A stretch of DNA of 51,265 nt from UMGS1663 sp963558185 (GCA_963558185.1 CAUWFE010000010.1:1-51265); one strand, 5' to 3'; shown: positions 10,081-19,553, counted from the stretch's first letter. Made by a program: numbers and translations. Notes: a model not told the origin generated them from the letters alone.

Positions 10081-10109
10081 ATTTTACCATATATTGTAAT
10101 TTTTGTCAA
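10081..10109 (-). promoter_or_regulatory. Promoter of the 110-residue gene
   Basis: On the minus strand: TTGACA (10109-10104), 17-bp spacer, TAAAAT (10086-10081). It is near consensus and about 50 bp before the start codon. Confidence 0.8.
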
Positions 10110-10127
10110 GTTTATGTAAATCATTTT

Positions 10128-10796
10128 TTATAACACTTTTATTTCATTAAATATTTCTTCATGGATATCTTCAATTGTCCTTATTTTATCTTCTTTTACA
10201 CAATTAACAGTATACCATTTATAATCTTTTGCGACTTCTTTTGCTGCAATATATGCTTCTTTTAAATGATTTATATCTTTTTCATGAATATCTTTTTTCA
10301 TCTCATGTGTAATTTTATTTTCCCTATTTTTCATTAATTCAACACTTTTCTCTGTTGGCATATCAAGAAAAAATACTTTATCAGGAATTGGAATTTTATA
10401 TATACTAAATTCTAGCTCGTATAACCAATTTAAAAATTTTTTTCTTTCCTCTTTATCAGGAATTTTACCCGCTTGATGAACCATATTAGATGTAGTATAT
10501 CTATCTGCTAGAATAATACCACCATTCTTATAATAACTTTCTAATTCTTTTTTATATGTAGCATATCTATCTGCTGCATAAAAAGTAGAAGCAATATATG
10601 CACTTACATCTTTAGCATTTTTACCAAAATCACCTGCTAAATACATTTTTACTAAACTTGATGATGGGCTATCATAATTCGGAAAGCTAACTGCTTTATA
10701 ATCTATTTTTTCTTCATTAAAACGTTTTTTTAACATTTCTAATTGCGTTTGTTTTCCACTTCCATCTGTTCCATCAATAACAAATAATTTTCCCAT
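10128..10796 (-). CDS. tmk: Thymidylate kinase
   Basis: Thymidylate kinase phosphorylates dTMP to dTDP with ATP for DNA synthesis. The P-loop GTDGSGKQT is at residues 9-17. An LADRYTTSN segment follows at 96-104, carrying the DRY that marks the dTMP-binding site. The length is 222 residues. The P-loop has Gln where most thymidylate kinases have Thr (GKQTQ rather than GKTT), a variant I associate with clostridial members. The start is chosen at the ATG at 10796, five bases after GGAGG. An in-frame TTG 12 bases upstream overlaps that site and is unlikely. The gene lies directly after the HD-domain gene and is probably cotranscribed with it. Confidence 0.88.
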   Translation of the reverse strand: MGKLFVIDGTDGSGKQTQLEMLKKRFNEEKIDYKAVSFPNYDSPSSSLVKMYLAGDFGKNAKDVSAYIASTFYAADRYATYKKELESYYKNGGIILADRYTTSNMVHQAGKIPDKEERKKFLNWLYELEFSIYKIPIPDKVFFLDMPTEKSVELMKNRENKITHEMKKDIHEKDINHLKEAYIAAKEVAKDYKWYTVNCVKEDKIRTIEDIHEEIFNEIKVL

Positions 10797-10808
10797 TTTT
10801 CCCTCCAA

Positions 10809-11576
10809 TTAATTTAATCTATCGTTCATATATTTAATAGTTATTTCATATATATTTCTATATTTTTCTGATGTTTGTTCATCATTAAAATGAAATCTAT
10901 CATATAATTTTTCAACATACTTATTTTTCCTAAAAATTTGTAAACCATAATCATAGTTAAAATCAAATATATATGCAAAATGAGACAATAAAATATCAGG
11001 ACCAGTTCTCATATTATCATAATTTATTCTTTTATCTTTTATAAACTCCATATATATCTCATCTGAAATTAATTCATTAGAAATATCATATGAGCCATAT
11101 ATAGCTTTAATATCATCATTTATAAGAGAATAAAAAATATCAGTTTTGTCACTATCTCTAATTAATTTTGCATGTAATAATTCTCTTTTATTTAATCCAT
11201 CTTCTATTTTTAAACAATTATGATTAGATATAGCCTTTCTAATTATTTCATCATATTTGTCATCTTCAATAAACTTTCGTATTAAATTATCCTCAAATAA
11301 AATTTTTACACCAAGCTGTCCATGATTTATACTATTTTTATCTATAAAAGTATGATATCTTTTTACTTGCTCAAATCTACCTATATCATGTAATAATCCT
11401 ATTAATTCTGCTAAATCAATATCTTCCTCATCTAAATTTAAATATTCTGCTGTTTCACGTGCTATTTTAGTTACTCTTCCTATATGCGATATTTTAATTT
11501 TCACATGTGGATCTTCTGGATTATAATTTTTAATATAATTATTAAATTCTTCTTTTGCTTTTTTTATATCTATCAT
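10809..11576 (-). CDS. HD-domain phosphohydrolase
   Basis: A 255-residue metal-dependent HD hydrolase. His31 (HIGRVTKIA), the HD pair at 63-64 in LLHDIGRFEQ, His85 in NHGQLG and the later DSDKTD give the usual order of metal ligands. The substrate cannot be told from sequence. Nucleotides or (p)ppGpp-like compounds are typical for the superfamily, and its place in front of tmk would suit a nucleotide substrate (inference). The ATG at 11576 is preferred over an in-frame GTG nine bases upstream because GAGG precedes it at a good distance. Confidence 0.85.
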   Translation of the reverse strand: MIDIKKAKEEFNNYIKNYNPEDPHVKIKISHIGRVTKIARETAEYLNLDEEDIDLAELIGLLHDIGRFEQVKRYHTFIDKNSINHGQLGVKILFEDNLIRKFIEDDKYDEIIRKAISNHNCLKIEDGLNKRELLHAKLIRDSDKTDIFYSLINDDIKAIYGSYDISNELISDEIYMEFIKDKRINYDNMRTGPDILLSHFAYIFDFNYDYGLQIFRKNKYVEKLYDRFHFNDEQTSEKYRNIYEITIKYMNDRLN

Positions 11577-11732
11577 TAAAATCACCTCGAAAATATTTTA
11601 TCATATTTTTATATTTATATCATTGTTTTTTCCAAAAAAAGCATGTCTAAGATTTTATATCAAATGCAAACAAAAAAATATGGCATGCCATAATTATTAA
11701 TATAACTTCTCCTTTAAAAAGAACTTTTTTAC

Positions 11733-11762
11733 AAAAAAAATATCATACTAAAAAGTATGATA
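11733..11762 (-). terminator. Terminator after the tRNA-Ser pair
   Basis: TATCATAC and GTATGATA form a perfect 8-bp stem with a 6-base loop, followed on the minus strand by eight T residues. Confidence 0.85.
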
Positions 11763-11772
11763 CACTTTTCCT

Positions 11773-11863
11773 TGGCGGAAGGTGAGGGATTTGAACCCTC
11801 GCGGCCCTTACGAACCCTAACAGTTTAGCAAACTGTCCCCTTCAACCACTTGGGTAACCCTCC
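11773..11863 (-). tRNA. tRNA-Ser (GCT)
   Basis: 91 nt including the encoded CCA. It has the long variable arm of class II tRNAs, the anticodon loop TTTGCTAAA with GCT, the T-loop GGTTCAAATCC, and an acceptor stem GGAGGGT pairing with ACCTTCC. It reads AGC/AGU. Confidence 0.95.
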
Positions 11864-11867
11864 AGAT

Positions 11868-11959
<92 letters not shown>

Positions 11960-12000
11960 ATAGGTATTACAGTACTGGTTTTATCCTGTAACAATACTTA

Positions 12001-12029
12001 TCTTAACATATTATTTCTATGTTTGTCAA
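12001..12029 (-). promoter_or_regulatory. Likely promoter of the tRNA-Ser pair
   Basis: On the minus strand: TTGACA (12029-12024), 17-bp spacer, TTAAGA (12006-12001). The -35 is perfect and the -10 weak. Transcription would start about 35 bp before tRNA-Ser(TGA). Confidence 0.55.
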
Positions 12030-12146
12030 TACTATTTTTTAAATTTTTACTTTTCTTAATTTCAAAAAATTAAACAGCTTAAATTGAATTTTAAACCATT
12101 TAATTTTTTATTTATATATGTTATATATCTAACACAATTTATGTTC

Positions 12147-12635
12147 TTATTTTTGATTTACAGCCTTATATATTGCTTCCTTTTCTTCTTCCGATAGTAC
12201 ATAAGATGATTTTCCATTTTCAACTGGCTTTGCATATATATTTGAATTATCTCTCGCATAAATACCATTTAGTACATATCCATTATTCTTATCATCTAAT
12301 ATTGCTAGTGCAAAACTTAAATCACTTCCCACATCATCAAAAGCATTATATCTAACTACTCCCACTTTTTGTAAACATTTTTTCATGTTTAAATCTAAAT
12401 TTCTAGCATACTCTACTATTTCTAAATTTTGCTTTTCTATATCTTCTACTTTATCCATATATTGTTTCAAATTTTCTGCTATATCAGTGCCATTTCCAAG
12501 TCTAATCATAAAATCTTTATAGCTCTTTCGCAATTTTGTTAATTTTATATTATTAGAAACATACAGTATTATAAGAATTATATTCATAATACATAATAAA
12601 ATTGAAAATAAATTTTCCTTTATAAAATCTGTCAT
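12147..12635 (-). CDS. DUF4446 family membrane protein
   Basis: 162 residues: an N-terminal transmembrane helix (about 9-28), a charged probable coiled coil (about 30-80), then the conserved DUF4446 core with VVRYNAFDDVGSDLSFALA near 93-111 and the YVLNGIYARD segment. This family of unknown function is typically encoded beside parB in Clostridia, as here, 14 bp downstream of parB. A link to chromosome partition or envelope organisation is plausible only from position. Confidence 0.85.
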   Translation of the reverse strand: MTDFIKENLFSILLCIMNIILIILYVSNNIKLTKLRKSYKDFMIRLGNGTDIAENLKQYMDKVEDIEKQNLEIVEYARNLDLNMKKCLQKVGVVRYNAFDDVGSDLSFALAILDDKNNGYVLNGIYARDNSNIYAKPVENGKSSYVLSEEEKEAIYKAVNQK

Positions 12636-12649
12636 AACCTCACCTTTCT

Positions 12650-13522
12650 TTATTTTTGTAGTAATTCCATAATTCTTTCCAAGTCTTCATTAGATGAATA
12701 TTTTATAATTATCTTTCCACTTTTAACTCCAGCATCTAACTTAACTTTAGTTCCAAAAAATCCCTGAAATCTATCTTCAATGTCTTTGTAAATTGCTTCA
12801 TATTTCTTTTTTTCCTCTTTAGTATTTTTACTTACATTCTTCTTATTTTTTACTGCTCTTTCAATATCTCTAACAGATTGTCCCTTTTCAATAATATTTA
12901 CTGCTGCATCATATTGTTCATCACCATCCACAAAATTCATTAAAGACCTACAATGTCCTTCTGTTAGTTTTCCCTGTAAAGTTAAATCTATAACTCTATC
13001 ATCTAAATTTAATATACGAATTGAATTAGCCAAAGAACTTCTATTTATTCCCATAATATCTGCCAATTCTTGTTGTGTTAATCCATATTCGTCTAATAAT
13101 TGCTTAAATCCTCTTGCTTTTTCAATTGGATTTAAATCTTCCCTTTGTATATTCTCAATTAAAGCAATTTCTTTAGTTTTTCTCTCATCTAATCCTCTTA
13201 CAATACAAGGCATTTCTGAAAGCCCAGCTTTTTTTGCTGCTCTCCATCTCCTTTCTCCTGCCACTATTTCATAATAATCATCTTTTTTAGAAACTATAAT
13301 AGGTTGAATTACACCATATATTTTTATAGACTCTGCAAGCTCTTCAATTGATTCTTCATCAAATGTTCTTCTTGGTTGATTTCTATTTGGTTCTATCTCA
13401 ATTACTTTTATATTTTCTATAACTTCTCCTTCTTGTTTTTCTTCTTTTTTCATATCCTCTATAATATTAGTATCTCCAAATAAAGCATCTAACCCTTTTC
13501 CTAACCCTGTTTTCTTTGCCAT
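12650..13522 (-). CDS. parB: Chromosome-partitioning protein ParB (Spo0J)
   Basis: ParB is a CTP-dependent clamp that loads at parS sites, spreads around the origin, recruits SMC and stimulates ParA. The N-terminal GLGKGLDALFG is at residues 6-16. The ParB/sulfiredoxin-like domain carries NRNQPRR near 47-53 and the CTP-binding GERRWRA near 89-95. The helix-turn-helix runs through TQQELADIMGINRSSLANS near 142-160. The C-terminal part is the dimer domain. The start is ambiguous: ATG at 13522 has its AGGA 12 bases upstream, whereas an in-frame TTG at 13528 has ideal spacing. The ATG matches the usual MAKK start. It follows parA closely. Confidence 0.95.
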   Translation of the reverse strand: MAKKTGLGKGLDALFGDTNIIEDMKKEEKQEGEVIENIKVIEIEPNRNQPRRTFDEESIEELAESIKIYGVIQPIIVSKKDDYYEIVAGERRWRAAKKAGLSEMPCIVRGLDERKTKEIALIENIQREDLNPIEKARGFKQLLDEYGLTQQELADIMGINRSSLANSIRILNLDDRVIDLTLQGKLTEGHCRSLMNFVDGDEQYDAAVNIIEKGQSVRDIERAVKNKKNVSKNTKEEKKKYEAIYKDIEDRFQGFFGTKVKLDAGVKSGKIIIKYSSNEDLERIMELLQK

Positions 13523-13541
13523 AAACAATCATTTCCTTTCT

Positions 13542-14330
13542 TTATTTCATATGTTTTGATTTTTGCTCTTCTTCATTCTTTTTCATTAATTCTTTTGCAA
13601 ATTTTTCATAAGCTTTTGCGCCTTTTGACTTTGGATCATACAAACTAATTGGCATTCCAAAGCTTGGAGCTTCACTTAATCTAACATTTCTTGGAATTAC
13701 TGTTTTATACACTCTATCATCAAAGTACTTTTTAACCTCTTTTACAACTTGGTTTGACAAGTTTGTCCTAATGTCAAACATAGTTAACAAAGCACCTTCT
13801 ATTTCTAAATTTTTATTCAAATGTTTTTTTACTAAATTAATAGTATTCATTAATTGTCCTAGTCCCTCAAGTGCATAATACTCACATTGTACAGGAATTA
13901 AAACACTATCTGAAGCTGTAAAAGCATTTAATGTTACTAATCCTAATGATGGTGGACAATCTATAATAACATAATCATATTTGTCTTTTTGTTTATCTAA
14001 TTTTTCCTTTAACCTTTGTTCACGAGACATCATAGAAACAAGTTCTACTTCTGCCCCTGCTAAATTCATATTAGATGGACATAAATCTAAATTTTTAATT
14101 TGTGTTTGTTGTAATGTATTTTCAATTTCCACATCATTAATTAAAACATCATATACTGAAAAATTAACATTTTTGTCAACTCCTAGTCCACTAGTGGCAT
14201 TACCTTGAGGATCTGTATCTATTAATAAAACTTTTTTCCCTTTTTTTGCTAAAATTGTACTTAAATTAATTGATGTTGTAGTCTTTCCTACTCCACCTTT
14301 CTGGTTTGCAATTGCTATTATTCTTCCCAA
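13542..14330 (-). CDS. parA: Chromosome-partitioning ATPase ParA (Soj)
   Basis: A 262-residue deviant Walker A ATPase. KGGVGKTT is at residues 11-18, the switch motif DPQGNAT near 41-47 and DCPPSLG near 125. Soj binds DNA as an ATP dimer and, with Spo0J, governs origin segregation and DnaA activity. The start is a TTG at 14330 (MGRIIAIANQ), which sits eight bases after a perfect GGAGG. The ATG reading through that site is less likely, and the longer frame to 14396 adds a non-conserved tail. It is followed by parB after about 20 bp. Confidence 0.95.
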   Translation of the reverse strand: MGRIIAIANQKGGVGKTTTSINLSTILAKKGKKVLLIDTDPQGNATSGLGVDKNVNFSVYDVLINDVEIENTLQQTQIKNLDLCPSNMNLAGAEVELVSMMSREQRLKEKLDKQKDKYDYVIIDCPPSLGLVTLNAFTASDSVLIPVQCEYYALEGLGQLMNTINLVKKHLNKNLEIEGALLTMFDIRTNLSNQVVKEVKKYFDDRVYKTVIPRNVRLSEAPSFGMPISLYDPKSKGAKAYEKFAKELMKKNEEEQKSKHMK

Positions 14331-14405
14331 AATATCTACCTCCATCTTCTTTATATATAACACTATAATCATATATAAATATAAGCAATATGTCAATAAA
14401 TTTTC

Positions 14406-14443
14406 AAAAAAAATACCAACAAATTTATTTGTTAGTATTTTTT
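14406..14443. terminator. Bidirectional terminator after rsmG
   Basis: A 12-bp stem with one mismatch (AATACCAACAAA with TTTGTTAGTATT, loop TTTA). It is followed by T residues on the plus strand and eight T residues on the minus strand. It separates the mnmG-rsmG transcript from parA. Confidence 0.8.
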
Positions 14444-14447
14444 CACT

Positions 14448-15164
14448 TTATAATGGATTTTTATTTGGAGTTCCTGCCTTTCTAGGATATGTATTAGGTG
14501 TATTTTTCACTTTTTTTATTACTATTATACTTCTTTCTATATTAGTTTCTGGTAAAATTAAAGTATCTACTTTTTCAATTTTTCCTCCTAATATATTTAA
14601 AGCTTTGTCTGCATTCTTTAATTCTTCTTCTACTTGTGGTCCTTTCATACATATACAAATACCACCAATTTCTAACATCGGAAGCATATATTCTAATAAA
14701 ATATTCAAACTTGCTACTGCTCTTGCTAAAACTACATTAAATTTTTCTCTTCTTTTCTTATCTCTTGCGAATTCTTCAGCTCTTGCATGTACTAATTCTA
14801 CATTTTCTAAACTTAATTCTTTAACTACCTCATTTAAAAAATTAATTCTTTTATTTAATGAATCAACTAAAACATATTTATTATCATCTAATATTTTTAA
14901 AGGAATTCCTGGGAATCCAGCTCCAGTACCTATGTCTAGTACTTTAGAATTTTTGGGAATATATTTTAAACTTGTAATACTATCAATAAAATGTTTAATT
15001 ATTATCTCATGAGGCTCTGTAATTGCTGTTAAATTTATTTTTTCATTCCAATCTATTAATAAATTCATATATTTATAATATAAATTAGCTTGTTCTTTAG
15101 ATATATTTATTCCTAATATACTAGCTTTTCTAATTAAATCTTCTGAAAATTCATGTATTTCCAT
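14448..15164 (-). CDS. rsmG: 16S rRNA (guanine(527)-N7)-methyltransferase
   Basis: RsmG methylates N7 of G527 in 16S rRNA. The SAM-binding motif VLDIGTGAGFPGIPL is at residues 75-89, preceded by the family segment NLTAITEPHEIIIKH near 44-58. The RAVASLNILLEY segment near 145-156 and the basic C-terminus TYPRKAGTPNKNPL are typical. The length is 238 residues. The gene follows mnmG by 10 bp, the conserved gidA-gidB pair. Confidence 0.97.
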   Translation of the reverse strand: MEIHEFSEDLIRKASILGINISKEQANLYYKYMNLLIDWNEKINLTAITEPHEIIIKHFIDSITSLKYIPKNSKVLDIGTGAGFPGIPLKILDDNKYVLVDSLNKRINFLNEVVKELSLENVELVHARAEEFARDKKRREKFNVVLARAVASLNILLEYMLPMLEIGGICICMKGPQVEEELKNADKALNILGGKIEKVDTLILPETNIERSIIVIKKVKNTPNTYPRKAGTPNKNPL

Positions 15165-15174
15165 ATAAACCTCC

Positions 15175-17043
15175 TTAAATTGTTTCTAAATAAATTAATA
15201 ATACAGATATATCAGCCGGTGAAACTCCTGATATTCTAGAGGCTTGGCCTACTGAATCCGGCTTAATCATATTTAGTTTTTGTCTTGCTTCTAATCTTAA
15301 TCCTTTTATTTCTTCATAATTTATATTATTTGGAAGCTTCTTTTCTTCCAATTTTTTAAATTTTTCCACTTGATCCTTCTGTAATTTAATATATCCTTCA
15401 TATTTTATCATTATTCCAACTTCATCTTTTACTTGTTTATCTAATATAGGCCTATTTTCATCGATAATACTTAATTTTTCATATGAAAGCTCTGTTCTTT
15501 TAATTAAATCTGTCATTTTTACTCCTGTACTTATAGGTGTAGATTCATTTTCTTCTAAAAATTCGTTTACTTCTTGTGTTGGTTTTACAATAATTTTAGA
15601 AATTCTATCAATTTCTGATTCTATTGCTTGTTTTTTCTTTAAAAATTTATTATATCTTTCCTCCGAAATTAAACCAACATCATAGCCTATTTCCATAAGC
15701 CTTAAATCTGCATTATCTTGCCTTAAAAGTAGCCTATATTCAGCCCTTGAGGTCATCATTCTATATGGTTCATTTGTACCTTTTGTTACAATATCATCAA
15801 TTAATACCCCTATATATGCCTGTGATCTATCTAAAATAATTGGTTTTTTACCTTTTATTTTTTGTGAAGCATTAATTCCTGCTATTAACCCTTGGCAAGC
15901 TGCTTCCTCATATCCAGAAGTTCCATTAATTTGACCAGCAAAAAATAATCCTTCTATTTTTTTATATTCTAAAGTTAATTTTAAATCATCTGGATGAATA
16001 CAATCATATTCTATAGCATATGCAGGTCTTGTAAATTCTGCATTTTCTAAACCAGGAATAGTATGATACATGGCTATTTGCACATCTTCAGGTAATGAAG
16101 AACTCATTCCCTGTATATACATTTCTTCAGTGTCTCTTCCTACAGGCTCAACAAATATTTGATGTCTTTCTTTATCTGCAAATCTAACTACTTTATCTTC
16201 TATAGATGGACAATATCTAGGGCCTGTTCCTTCTATTTTTCCAGCATATAAAGGAGATCTATGTAAATTATTTCTTATAATTTCATGTGTTTTTTCATTA
16301 GTATATGTTAAATAACATGGTAACTGCTCTATATTTTTATCAATTTCATCTTCAAAAGAAAACGCTTCTGGTTCCTTATCCCCTTCTTGAATTTCCATTT
16401 TTGAGAAATCAATACTTTTTCTATTTATTCTCGCTGGTGTACCTGTTTTAAACCTTACTAAATCAATTTTTTCTCTTTTTAAAGCTTCTGATAATGTATT
16501 TGATGGAAAAACCCCATCTGGTCCACTCTCAAATGATGTTTCTCCTATAAAAATTTTTCCTTTTAAGTATGTTCCTGTACAAAAAATTATAGCATCAACT
16601 TCATATATAGCTCCTACATTTGTTTCTACTGATTTAACTTTTCCATTTTCTACTGTAAAATCAACTATTTCAGCTTGTTTTAAAAATAAGTTTTCTTGTT
16701 TTTCTAATGTATGTTTCATTTCAGCCTGATATCTTTTTCTATCAGCTTGTGCTCTTAAAGAGTATACCGCAGGTCCTTTTGAAGTATTTAGCATTCTTAA
16801 TTGAGTATAAGTTTTATCAATATTTTTTCCCATTTCACCTCCTAAGCAGTCAATTTCCCTTACCAAATGTCCTTTTGAACTTCCACCTATATGTGGATTA
16901 CATGGCATATTTGCTACTGCCTCTAAACTAATAGAAAATAATAAAGTTTTTAAGCCTAATCTAGCACATGCAAGTGCTGCTTCACATCCAGCATGTCCAG
17001 CACCTATAACTGCAACATTATATTTTCCAGCTTGATATTTCAT
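15175..17043 (-). CDS. mnmG: tRNA uridine-5-carboxymethylaminomethyl(34) synthesis enzyme MnmG (GidA)
   Basis: MnmG is the FAD/NADH-dependent partner of MnmE that installs the (carboxymethyl)aminomethyl group on wobble U34 of tRNAs. The FAD-binding IGAGHAGCEAA is at residues 13-23. GTYLKGKIFIG is near 156-166 and GPRYCPSIEDK near 273-283, holding a catalytic Cys. GTSGYEEAACQG is near 373-384. The full length is 622 residues. It lies upstream of rsmG and is separated from mnmE by about 360 bp, so it may have its own promoter. Confidence 0.98.
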   Translation of the reverse strand: MKYQAGKYNVAVIGAGHAGCEAALACARLGLKTLLFSISLEAVANMPCNPHIGGSSKGHLVREIDCLGGEMGKNIDKTYTQLRMLNTSKGPAVYSLRAQADRKRYQAEMKHTLEKQENLFLKQAEIVDFTVENGKVKSVETNVGAIYEVDAIIFCTGTYLKGKIFIGETSFESGPDGVFPSNTLSEALKREKIDLVRFKTGTPARINRKSIDFSKMEIQEGDKEPEAFSFEDEIDKNIEQLPCYLTYTNEKTHEIIRNNLHRSPLYAGKIEGTGPRYCPSIEDKVVRFADKERHQIFVEPVGRDTEEMYIQGMSSSLPEDVQIAMYHTIPGLENAEFTRPAYAIEYDCIHPDDLKLTLEYKKIEGLFFAGQINGTSGYEEAACQGLIAGINASQKIKGKKPIILDRSQAYIGVLIDDIVTKGTNEPYRMMTSRAEYRLLLRQDNADLRLMEIGYDVGLISEERYNKFLKKKQAIESEIDRISKIIVKPTQEVNEFLEENESTPISTGVKMTDLIKRTELSYEKLSIIDENRPILDKQVKDEVGIMIKYEGYIKLQKDQVEKFKKLEEKKLPNNINYEEIKGLRLEARQKLNMIKPDSVGQASRISGVSPADISVLLIYLETI

Positions 17044-17405
17044 TTATTTTCATCCTTTCTTTTTACATTTATTTGTGTGTTGACATATAGGTTAAGTTTT
17101 ACATATTGGGAAACGTGAAACAAAAATTTTTGTTTTGTTGTCATATAGTAAAATGTTCTCTATCATTATTCTTAATTGCTACATGTATAGTTATTATAGT
17201 TTGTCTTTTTAGCAATATATAACTTATCTTTTGTTTTCTTTTTTTATCTCACTAATTCTCCTTTTTTCTCGTCTTTTTAACTCATATATCAAATTTTATC
17301 TTTCTTTTCAAAACAATTTTTAAGCATTTTTATATCTTAAACATATATATTTATTATTTTATTTTTTAAAAAGCTTATTTTTGATTCTCGTGCGTCATGT
17401 GAACT
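17044..17405. other. Intergenic region between mnmE and mnmG
   Basis: There is no gene here. It holds the mnmG ribosome binding site, two related motifs (TTGACATATAG at 17080 and TTGTCATATAG near 17138), and a partial parS match: ACGTGAAACA at 17114 is a perfect parS half, the other half is not conserved. I could not define a promoter with confidence. The rest is T/C-rich unstructured DNA. Confidence 0.5.
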
Positions 17406-18785
17406 TTATTTTCCTAAACAGAACTTAGAAAAAATTTCATTTATAATATCTTCTGATACATTTTCTCCCGTAATTTTTCCTAACTCTTCTAAACATTGTT
17501 TCATAGGTATTGCTACCATATCTATCGGATATTTATTATTAACAGATTCTATCGCTTCTTCTATACTCTTTTTAGCTAAAATTATTTGATTTTTATGTCT
17601 CATATTTGTTATAATAATACCATTTTCTGAATCTATTTCACCTAAATCGAACATATTCTCTATTTTACTATATAATTCTTCTATTCCTTCACCTGTTTGG
17701 GCAGAAATATTAATTATATCTTTTTTTGTTTTTATAATTTCTGAATTATTTTGTAAATATTGTTTTTTAATATCTGTTTTATTTATTAAAATAATCGCTT
17801 TTTTCTCTTTTATTTTATTTAAAATTTCAATATCTTCTTCATCTAATTCCCTTGTATTATCAAATATAGCTAATACTAAATCTGCTTCTTCTATAATCTT
17901 TAATGCTTTATTTACACCGATTTCCTCAATTTTGTCACTTGTTTTCCTTATTCCTGCTGTATCTATAATTTTTAAAGGTATTCCTCTTATGGTAATCATT
18001 TCTTCTATTGTATCCCTTGTAGTACCTTCTATATCGCTTACAATAGCTCTATCCTCTTTTAAAATATAATTTAATAATGATGATTTACCAACATTCGGTT
18101 TGCCTATAATAGCCGTTTTTATTCCTTCTCTTAAAATCTTACCATTTTCAAAACTAAGTTCTAATTTTTCTAAATCATGTTTTACTTTTTTCAATATTTC
18201 CATCACTTTTTCATTTGTAACTTCTTCTATGTCATATTCTGGATAATCAATAGAAGCCTCTATATCAGCCATTTTATCTAATATTTGTTTCTGTATTTGT
18301 TTTATTTTATAAGATAACTGTCCTTCTAATTGATTAATAGAAGCCACTGCTTCTTTTTCAGATTTTGCATGAATAATATCTATTACAGATTCTGCCTGCG
18401 ATAAATCTATTCTTCCATTTAAAAAAGCTCTTTTTGTAAATTCCCCTGGTTCTGCTAAATCAGCACCATTTTTTAGACATTCTTCTAATATTCTTTTTAC
18501 TACAATAGTACCTCCATGTGTATTTATTTCACACATATCTTCTCTTGTATAACTTTTAGGATTTGTAAAAAATGATACTAAAACTTCATCTATTATATTA
18601 TTATTTCCATCTATAATATAACCAAATTTAATTGTATATCCATGCATATCTTCAATATTTATCTTTTCCTTTTTAGCCGTTAAAAACATTTTACTCAAAA
18701 TATTAAAACTTTCTTTACCACTCATTCTTACAATACCTATTCCACCTTCTCCCATAGGTGTTGAAATAGCTGCTATTGTGTTCAT
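17406..18785 (-). CDS. mnmE: tRNA modification GTPase MnmE (TrmE)
   Basis: A 459-residue GTPase that works with MnmG on tRNA wobble uridines, using a formyl-tetrahydrofolate-derived unit. The N-terminal tetrahydrofolate-binding domain has the family start TIAAISTPMGEGGIGIVR. G1 GKPNVGKSS is at 228-236, the GTTRDT switch near 254-259, DTAG near 275-278 and NKTD near 337. The C-terminal FCLGK at 455-459 contains the conserved catalytic-site Cys. It is preceded by a terminator-like hairpin after jag. Confidence 0.98.
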   Translation of the reverse strand: MNTIAAISTPMGEGGIGIVRMSGKESFNILSKMFLTAKKEKINIEDMHGYTIKFGYIIDGNNNIIDEVLVSFFTNPKSYTREDMCEINTHGGTIVVKRILEECLKNGADLAEPGEFTKRAFLNGRIDLSQAESVIDIIHAKSEKEAVASINQLEGQLSYKIKQIQKQILDKMADIEASIDYPEYDIEEVTNEKVMEILKKVKHDLEKLELSFENGKILREGIKTAIIGKPNVGKSSLLNYILKEDRAIVSDIEGTTRDTIEEMITIRGIPLKIIDTAGIRKTSDKIEEIGVNKALKIIEEADLVLAIFDNTRELDEEDIEILNKIKEKKAIILINKTDIKKQYLQNNSEIIKTKKDIINISAQTGEGIEELYSKIENMFDLGEIDSENGIIITNMRHKNQIILAKKSIEEAIESVNNKYPIDMVAIPMKQCLEELGKITGENVSEDIINEIFSKFCLGK

Positions 18786-18801
18786 ATATTTACCTCCCTT
18801 T

Positions 18802-18857
18802 AAAAAAAGCCAAAGTTAGAATCAGTTTAATTTTGTTAAACTAAAATCCGAACTTTG
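18802..18857 (-). terminator. Terminator between jag and mnmE
   Basis: Nested stems CAAAGTT/AACTTTG and AGTTTAA/TTAAACT form a hairpin with an internal loop, followed on the minus strand by GC and seven T residues. It lies only a few bases before the mnmE ribosome binding site, so it may act as an attenuator rather than an absolute stop. Confidence 0.65.
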
Positions 18858-18869
18858 ACTTCCGATTTT

Positions 18870-19553
18870 TTACTTATTTAATGATATAACTACTCTTCTT
18901 GATTCATTTTCACCAATACTATGTGTTAATACTTTTGTATTTGACTGTAGTGTATTATGAATAATTTTTCTTTCGTATGGTGACATTGGCTCTAGAGTAA
19001 CTGCTTTTCCTGTTTTTTGAACAGTTTTAGAAATTTTAATTGCTAATTCTTCTAAAGTTTTTTCTCTTTTTGCTTTATATCCTTCTATATCTAAAGAAAC
19101 ACATATTTTTTTCTGTACTCCTTTATTAGCAATAGTAGAAACTATATTTTGCATTGCATTTAATGTTTCTCCTCTATACCCTATTAAAATTCCTGAATCT
19201 TTTCCAATTATTTTTATAATAATAACATCATTTTCTACTCTAATTGTAAATTGTAAATCTCCAACTTTATTTAAGAAATCTTTTAAGAATGATTTTATTC
19301 TTTCTTTTGCAATTTCTATCTCTTCTGCATTATGATTATATTCTTTTTCTGTTTTTTTAATCTCTTGAACTTGTTGTTTTACAGTAAGCTCAACTCTTAC
19401 TGTTCTTGGAGCTAGTATACTAAAAAAGCTTTTTTTATCTTTATTCTCTATAATTTTAACTTCAACTTGTTCTTTAGAAACATTTAATTGTTTTAAACCA
19501 TTTTCAATGGCTTCATTTGTTGTTTTTCCTTCAGCAATAATACTTTTTTCCAT
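18870..19553 (-). CDS. jag: RNA-binding protein Jag/KhpB
   Basis: 227 residues with the classic three parts: a Jag_N domain (EKSIIAEGKTTNEAIENGL, about 1-50), a KH domain containing IGYRGETLNAMQNI near 125-138, and a C-terminal R3H domain ending with the NESRRVVISLNK strand. KhpB/SpoIIIJ-associated proteins bind RNA and affect cell-wall synthesis, division and sporulation. The gene is 18 bp downstream of yidC, the usual arrangement. Confidence 0.95.
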   Translation of the reverse strand: MEKSIIAEGKTTNEAIENGLKQLNVSKEQVEVKIIENKDKKSFFSILAPRTVRVELTVKQQVQEIKKTEKEYNHNAEEIEIAKERIKSFLKDFLNKVGDLQFTIRVENDVIIIKIIGKDSGILIGYRGETLNAMQNIVSTIANKGVQKKICVSLDIEGYKAKREKTLEELAIKISKTVQKTGKAVTLEPMSPYERKIIHNTLQSNTKVLTHSIGENESRRVVISLNK

